From assembly GCF_015291665.1 (NCBI RefSeq), contig NZ_CP030048.1, forward strand, positions 4,712,001 to 4,776,000: DNA of 64,000 nucleotides, given 5' to 3'. The stretch's first letter is position 1. Every line of letters begins with the position of its first letter. The notes beneath the pieces are model-generated. The model was given only the letters and a program-made list of their open reading frames with translations. It made no database searches and had not been told where the DNA came from. Below are positions 63,691 through 64,000 of the stretch, in pieces. Position numbers and translations under genes: made by a program. This DNA comes from Bradyrhizobium sp. CCBAU 53338. GTDB taxonomy: Bacteria > Pseudomonadota > Alphaproteobacteria > Rhizobiales > Xanthobacteraceae.

Positions 63691-64000
63691 TCAGGTTTGC
63701 GCGTGACGCGCCATGAAACTGTCGTAGGCGAGCTCGGCCACCTGGAACCACGAGTAATCGTTGTTCGAGAAGTTCGTCAGCGACTCGTAGACTTTCTTGA
63801 AGTTCTCGTTGGTGCCCGCAATCTCGCTATGCAGCGCCTTCGCCGCCTTGAAGGAAGCCTCCATGACCTCGGGCGGGAATGCGTGCAGCTTGGTACCGCC
63901 CGCGAGCAGGCGGCGTAGCGCCTGCGGATTGGCCTGATCGTATTTCGCCATCATCCAGTTGTTGGCATAGTGGCCGGCCTGCTCGAGAACGGATTGGTAA
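63691..64000 (-). CDS. TRAP transporter substrate-binding protein DctP (partial)
   Basis: The C-terminal 102 or so residues of a periplasmic TRAP binding protein; the gene continues past the right edge. LLAGGTKLHAFPPEVMEASF, TNENFKKVYESL and YSWFQVAELAYDSFM match the conserved end of the DctP family that imports mannitol- or chloroaromatic-type acids. The frame is open from 64000 to 63691 with no stop. It is 9 kb from the DctQM pair, and on the other strand. Confidence 0.82.
   Translation of the reverse strand, partial: YQSVLEQAGHYANNWMMAKYDQANPQALRRLLAGGTKLHAFPPEVMEASFKAAKALHSEIAGTNENFKKVYESLTNFSNNDYSWFQVAELAYDSFMARHAQT

Noticed and set aside
1..64000. tRNA, rRNA, CRISPR array, prophage or insertion sequence
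   Set aside because: I read the gaps for cloverleaf, repeat-spacer and transposase signs and saw none; the gaps are mostly too small.

Overview
The window reads as a chromosomal stretch of a high-GC alphaproteobacterium, most likely Bradyrhizobium or a close relative. The clues are a lipid A very-long-chain acyl module at the left edge, a tandem pair of rhizobial-type kup genes, alphaproteobacterial DUF2865 and DUF2059 proteins, MocR/PaiB and YbdK-type genes, and short palindromic intergenic repeats of the kind scattered through Bradyrhizobium genomes. Genes are closely packed and many neighbours overlap by 4 bases. I saw no phage, transposase, integrase, CRISPR array, rRNA or tRNA gene.

Layout. 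1-2 kb: end of a VLCFA ketoacyl synthase gene and lpxXL. 2-4.8 kb: rhodanese, aminotransferase and PotF-like gene cluster on the minus strand. 4.9-10.8 kb: two kup potassium transporter genes and motAB. 10.9-16.3 kb: SDR/RraA pair, psd-pssA phospholipid genes and an Atm1-type ABC exporter. 16.5-26.8 kb: LOG and VOC proteins, citramalate synthase, GNAT, a 37-residue membrane peptide coupled to cysS, two secreted proteins, nadE, dagK and class II DAHP synthase. 27.8-32.1 kb: a QseBC-like two-component system, divergent from an operon of two COG4705 membrane proteins flanking a small secreted protein, with paired CTTAG direct repeats between. 32.5-36.2 kb: aldehyde dehydrogenase, two ModE-type regulators, and an unknown gene behind a near-perfect Mo-box. 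36.4-45.6 kb: diguanylate cyclase, YqhA, TerB/TerC-like operon, a decayed MocR gene beside intact PaiB, NhaA, YbdK and two small genes. 45.9-52.4 kb: cupin, gor, DUF2059, rpiA, gph, a PEGA lipoprotein behind a CtrA-like box, and moaA. 52.5-57.0 kb: TRAP permease pair next to a TctDE-like two-component system. 57.2-57.7 kb: two small peptides with double-glycine leaders. 58-62.6 kb: a complete liv-type branched-chain amino-acid/amide ABC transporter. 62.6-64 kb: a stretch with no clear gene, a YunG-like protein and the end of a DctP gene cut by the window edge.

The best candidates for undescribed biology are (i) the two-component system plus duplicated COG4705 operon, whose two membrane proteins each carry four copies of a W-x9-G-x4-D repeat; (ii) the tandem double-glycine-leader peptides; and (iii) the Mo-box-controlled 125-residue protein beside two ModE-like regulators. 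Several published start positions would differ from the longest reading frame: I shortened many genes to a start with a visible ribosome binding site, including GTG and TTG starts. All assignments come from reading the sequence, with no database search.
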